From assembly GCA_963626545.1 (NCBI GenBank), contig CAVFYJ010000125.1, positions 1-7,845 on the forward strand: a DNA stretch of 7,845 nt, read 5' to 3'. The stretch comes from Anthropogastromicrobium sp963626545. GTDB lineage: Bacteria > Bacillota > Clostridia > Lachnospirales > Lachnospiraceae. The notes beneath the pieces were generated by a model. The model did no database searches. It was not told where the DNA came from and was given only the letters and a program-made list of their open reading frames with translations. The position numbers and the translations under genes are program-made. Shown here one piece after another: positions 5,935-7,845 of this stretch. Position 1 is the stretch's first letter. Every line of letters starts with the position of its first letter.

Positions 5935-7140
5935 TTATTCCTGATCCGCATTTTCAGCTGTCACAGCGGCCTCTTCGGACTGCTCAGCATCTTCAACCAT
6001 CTCTGCTGGCTGTGCTGCGATTTTCTGCTCAGTCTCCTCAGCATTGCTGAAATCGATCTCGTCAAACAGGCCCTCTTCTTCTGCCTGGCTCTCGCTCTTG
6101 ATATCAATCTTGTAACCAGTCAGCTTTGCAGTCAGACGTGCGTTCTGTCCTGCCTTGCCGATTGCAAGTGACAGCTGGCTGTCCGGTACAACAACGAGTG
6201 CGGAATGCTCCTCATCGTCAACGGCAACGAAGATAACCTTAGATGGACTCAGTGCATTCTCGATGAACTGTGCTGCATTCTCATCCCAGTTTACGATATC
6301 GATCTTCTCACCGCCAAGCTCGTCTACAACTGCATTTACACGGGAGCTATTTACACCAACACATGCGCCAACTGCATCAACGTTCTCATCATGAGAATAA
6401 ACAGCCATCTTTGTTCTGGAACCAGCCTCTCTGCTGATTGCCTTGATCTCTACGGTGCCGTCCTTAATCTCGGCAACCTCTGCCTCGAACAATCTCTTTA
6501 CAAGCTCCGGACGGGAACGGGAAAGAAGAATCTTCGGTCCCTTCGGCAGATCCTTTACTTCGACAACATAGAACTTCATACGGGTATTGACATCATACTT
6601 CTCACCCTTGATCTGCTCGCCTGCCATTAAGGTAGCCTCTGCTTTTCCAAGGTTTACGCTGACATTCATGGTGGATGCCTTTCCATCCTCACCCTTGCGC
6701 TCGAAATGTCTGGAAATCACACCACTTACCAGATCCTTCTCCATCAGCTTATAACGCTCATATACAGCACGGTTCTCCTCCTCACGCAGCTTCTGAAGAA
6801 TGATTGCCTTTGCGATCTGTGCTGCGATACGGCCGAACTCCTTGGAATTTACCTTTACATACACGGTGGAACCATAAACAGCCCTTCTGTCCAGAATCTT
6901 TGCATTCGGAAGACTGATCTGTGTCTGCTGATCCTCTACGTTCTCAACAACTTCCTTTGCCATGTTGATCTCATACTCTCCAGTGTTGTAATCCATCGTT
7001 ACGGAGATGTTATCGCTCTTTCCGAAATGATGCTTACATGCCTGAATCAAAGATTCCTCAATTGCCTTTAAGACAACTTCCTTTCTGATGTTCTTCTCTT
7101 TTTCAAGGACATTTAATGCTTCCATTAATTCCGTATTCAT
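5935..7140 (-). CDS. nusA: Transcription termination/antitermination factor NusA
   Basis: NusA binds RNA polymerase near the exit channel and tunes pausing, intrinsic termination and antitermination. The 401-residue product has the N-terminal RNAP-binding domain (1 to about 130), an S1 domain (about 137-205, LVSGVISR onward, with a roughly 10-residue charged loop at 145-157), KH1 (about 230-300, with SREAGSRTKMAV at 236-247) and KH2 (about 300-350, with IGKAGQNARLTAKLTGYKID). It ends in an acidic tail (351-401) and lacks the E. coli-type AR repeats, as is normal in Firmicutes. KH2 keeps its GxxG (328-331), but KH1 reads GVNS (262-265) where GxxG is expected. The ATG at 7140 has AAAGGA 11 nt upstream in a purine-rich leader. 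ylxR follows after 11 nt. Confidence 0.98.
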   Translation of the reverse strand: MNTELMEALNVLEKEKNIRKEVVLKAIEESLIQACKHHFGKSDNISVTMDYNTGEYEINMAKEVVENVEDQQTQISLPNAKILDRRAVYGSTVYVKVNSKEFGRIAAQIAKAIILQKLREEENRAVYERYKLMEKDLVSGVISRHFERKGEDGKASTMNVSVNLGKAEATLMAGEQIKGEKYDVNTRMKFYVVEVKDLPKGPKILLSRSRPELVKRLFEAEVAEIKDGTVEIKAISREAGSRTKMAVYSHDENVDAVGACVGVNSSRVNAVVDELGGEKIDIVNWDENAAQFIENALSPSKVIFVAVDDEEHSALVVVPDSQLSLAIGKAGQNARLTAKLTGYKIDIKSESQAEEEGLFDEIDFSNAEETEQKIAAQPAEMVEDAEQSEEAAVTAENADQE

Positions 7141-7232
7141 TCTTATCTCTTTCCTTTCTCTATTTCCTTATCCACCCATTTGCCATTTCACTGTTCCAGT
7201 TTGGCCAATCCGGTGGATGTAATCCAAATCAA
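7141..7232 (-). other. rimP-nusA intergenic leader with inverted repeat and purine tract
   Basis: This 92-nt spacer has a 7-bp inverted repeat (ATCCACC at 7212-7218 and GGTGGAT at 7170-7176 on the minus strand, 35-nt loop containing the palindrome TTGGCCAA). A nearly pure purine stretch follows and runs up to the nusA start (7141-7176), containing the AAAGGA ribosome-binding site at 7152-7157. There is no T-run, so it is not a terminator. No promoter is evident. Confidence 0.5.
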
Positions 7233-7700
7233 TTAAAAATCAAGTGCAAGGCGAATCAGTGCGATGTTTGCTCTCTCAAGCACCAATGTCTCCTCGTTCT
7301 CCAGTGTCAGTGTGACGGTTGCCTTGTCGTATGCCTCAAGCAGTCCGGTGTATTCCTTGCAGCCATTTACTGCGCGGAACAGACGAACCTCAACCTCCTC
7401 GCCGATGCTTCTTGCAAAATCCTTATCCTTCTTTAATGGTCTTCCAAGACCCGGAGAGCTAACCTCTAAGATGTAGCTTTCCTCAATGCAGTCATCTGCA
7501 TCCAGAATCGGATCGGCCTCGCGGCTTACCACCTCACAGTCATCGACTGCGATGCCGCCTTCTTTGTCAATGTAGACACGCAGATACCAGCTTCCTGCCT
7601 CCTTGACGTACTCCACATCAACCAGTTCAAATCCATGCTTCTGTGTGATCGGCAAAAACAGATTTTCTGCGTATGCTTCAATCTCTTCTTTTCTTCTCAT
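7233..7700 (-). CDS. rimP: Ribosome maturation factor RimP
   Basis: RimP is a cytosolic assembly factor for the 30S subunit that helps S12 and central pseudoknot formation. From the ATG at 7700 the product is 155 residues, the normal family length. It shows ITQKHGFELVDVEYVKEAG (18-36), WYLRVYIDKEGGI (38-50), DDCEVVSR (53-60) and the RimP signature YILEVSSPGLGRPLKKDKDF (76-95), followed by the C-terminal SH3-like domain. An in-frame ATG at 7778 would add 26 residues (MALNSYKQ onward). I reject it because it has no Shine-Dalgarno and lies beside a palindrome, whereas the 7700 start has AAAGGG at 7 nt spacing plus a very close AGGAG. As in most bacteria, it precedes nusA. Confidence 0.95.
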   Translation of the reverse strand: MRRKEEIEAYAENLFLPITQKHGFELVDVEYVKEAGSWYLRVYIDKEGGIAVDDCEVVSREADPILDADDCIEESYILEVSSPGLGRPLKKDKDFARSIGEEVEVRLFRAVNGCKEYTGLLEAYDKATVTLTLENEETLVLERANIALIRLALDF

Positions 7701-7701
7701 A

Positions 7702-7713
7702 CTCCTGCCCTTT
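7702..7713 (-). promoter_or_regulatory. Ribosome-binding region of rimP, possibly in a hairpin
   Basis: AAAGGG (7708-7713) lies 7 nt before the rimP ATG, and AGGAG (7702-7706) only 1 nt before it. The 5-bp arms CCTGC (7724-7728) and GCAGG (7704-7708) could pair across a 15-nt loop and hide part of this region, so initiation might be structure-sensitive. The pairing is short and could be chance. Confidence 0.4.
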
Positions 7714-7780
7714 CCCGCCGCCAGCAGGTTTGTCTTTTGCTGCAGCGTATCTGCCTGTTTGTAACTATTCAGAGCCATGC

Positions 7781-7841
7781 GAAATTGTGAGGAAAAGTAC
7801 GAATCATGCTTGCATGAATGAGTACTTTTTCATACAATTTC
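7781..7841. repeat. Nested three-level palindrome upstream of rimP
   Basis: GAAATTGT (7781-7788) pairs with ACAATTTC (7834-7841). AAAAGTAC (7793-7800) pairs with GTACTTTT (7822-7829). TCATG (7804-7808) pairs with CATGA (7813-7817) across the tetraloop CTTG. The outer joints GAGG/TCAT can form partial wobble pairs. The whole 61-nt block can fold into one long cruciform or hairpin on either strand. It could be a bidirectional terminator between the upstream gene and this operon, or a copy of a dispersed palindromic repeat. The 5' neighbour lies outside the window, so I cannot choose from sequence alone. Confidence 0.65.
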
Positions 7842-7845
7842 ATAT

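Noticed and set aside
7769..7843. 24-codon minus-strand ORF (MKLYEKVLIHASMIR onward) through the palindrome, as a leader peptide
   Set aside because: Its sequence is dictated by the palindrome, the upstream site is outside the window, and it has no codon run typical of attenuation peptides.
1..7845. Mobile element, defence system, phage or other new multi-gene system
   Set aside because: All genes are core housekeeping genes in conserved order with normal lengths; there is no transposase, integrase, toxin or accessory gene.

Overview
This window is the conserved translation and transcription-factor operon of a Firmicutes (Clostridia) chromosome. It is read entirely on the minus strand, so its 5' end lies at the right edge of the window. 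In transcription order the genes are rimP, nusA, ylxR (rnpM), ylxQ, infB, rbfA, nrnA and truB; truB runs off the left edge. The insertion of ylxR and ylxQ between nusA and infB, and of a DHH phosphoesterase between rbfA and truB, is a Gram-positive arrangement. From remembered RimP, YlxQ and NrnA sequence style, a Lachnospiraceae-like gut anaerobe is my best guess. That is inference: there is no rRNA or other phylogenetic marker in the window. A run of 10 Ns inside rbfA shows that this is a draft or metagenomic assembly.

Layout from right to left: a nested palindrome (about 7781-7841) precedes rimP (7700 to 7233). A 92-nt purine-rich leader separates rimP from nusA (7140 to 5935). ylxR (GTG start) and ylxQ (TTG start, overlapping ylxR by 11 nt) follow. 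infB (5314 to 2312) encodes a 1000-residue IF2 with a long disordered insert that contains Arg/Gly-rich tandem repeats. A 115-nt intergenic region with a hairpin comes next, then rbfA (2196 to 1794, interrupted by the N gap), nrnA (1790 to 813) and truB (823 to beyond 1). Gaps are otherwise 3-23 nt or overlaps, so most of the cluster is probably co-transcribed and partly translationally coupled. No stretch over 300 bases lacks a gene.

The genes act together in making and using the translation machinery. RimP and RbfA mature the 30S subunit, NusA controls transcription elongation and termination, IF2 places initiator tRNA, TruB modifies tRNA U55, YlxR and YlxQ are small RNA-binding proteins, and NrnA recycles nano-RNAs and pAp.

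I found no undescribed multi-gene system. The points worth a second look are the RG-rich repeat domain of IF2, whose DNA copies differ almost only at synonymous sites; a possible internal start just after it; the nested palindrome upstream of rimP; the infB-rbfA hairpin; a GXXG-to-GVNS change in the first KH domain of NusA; and the N gap that falsely breaks rbfA.
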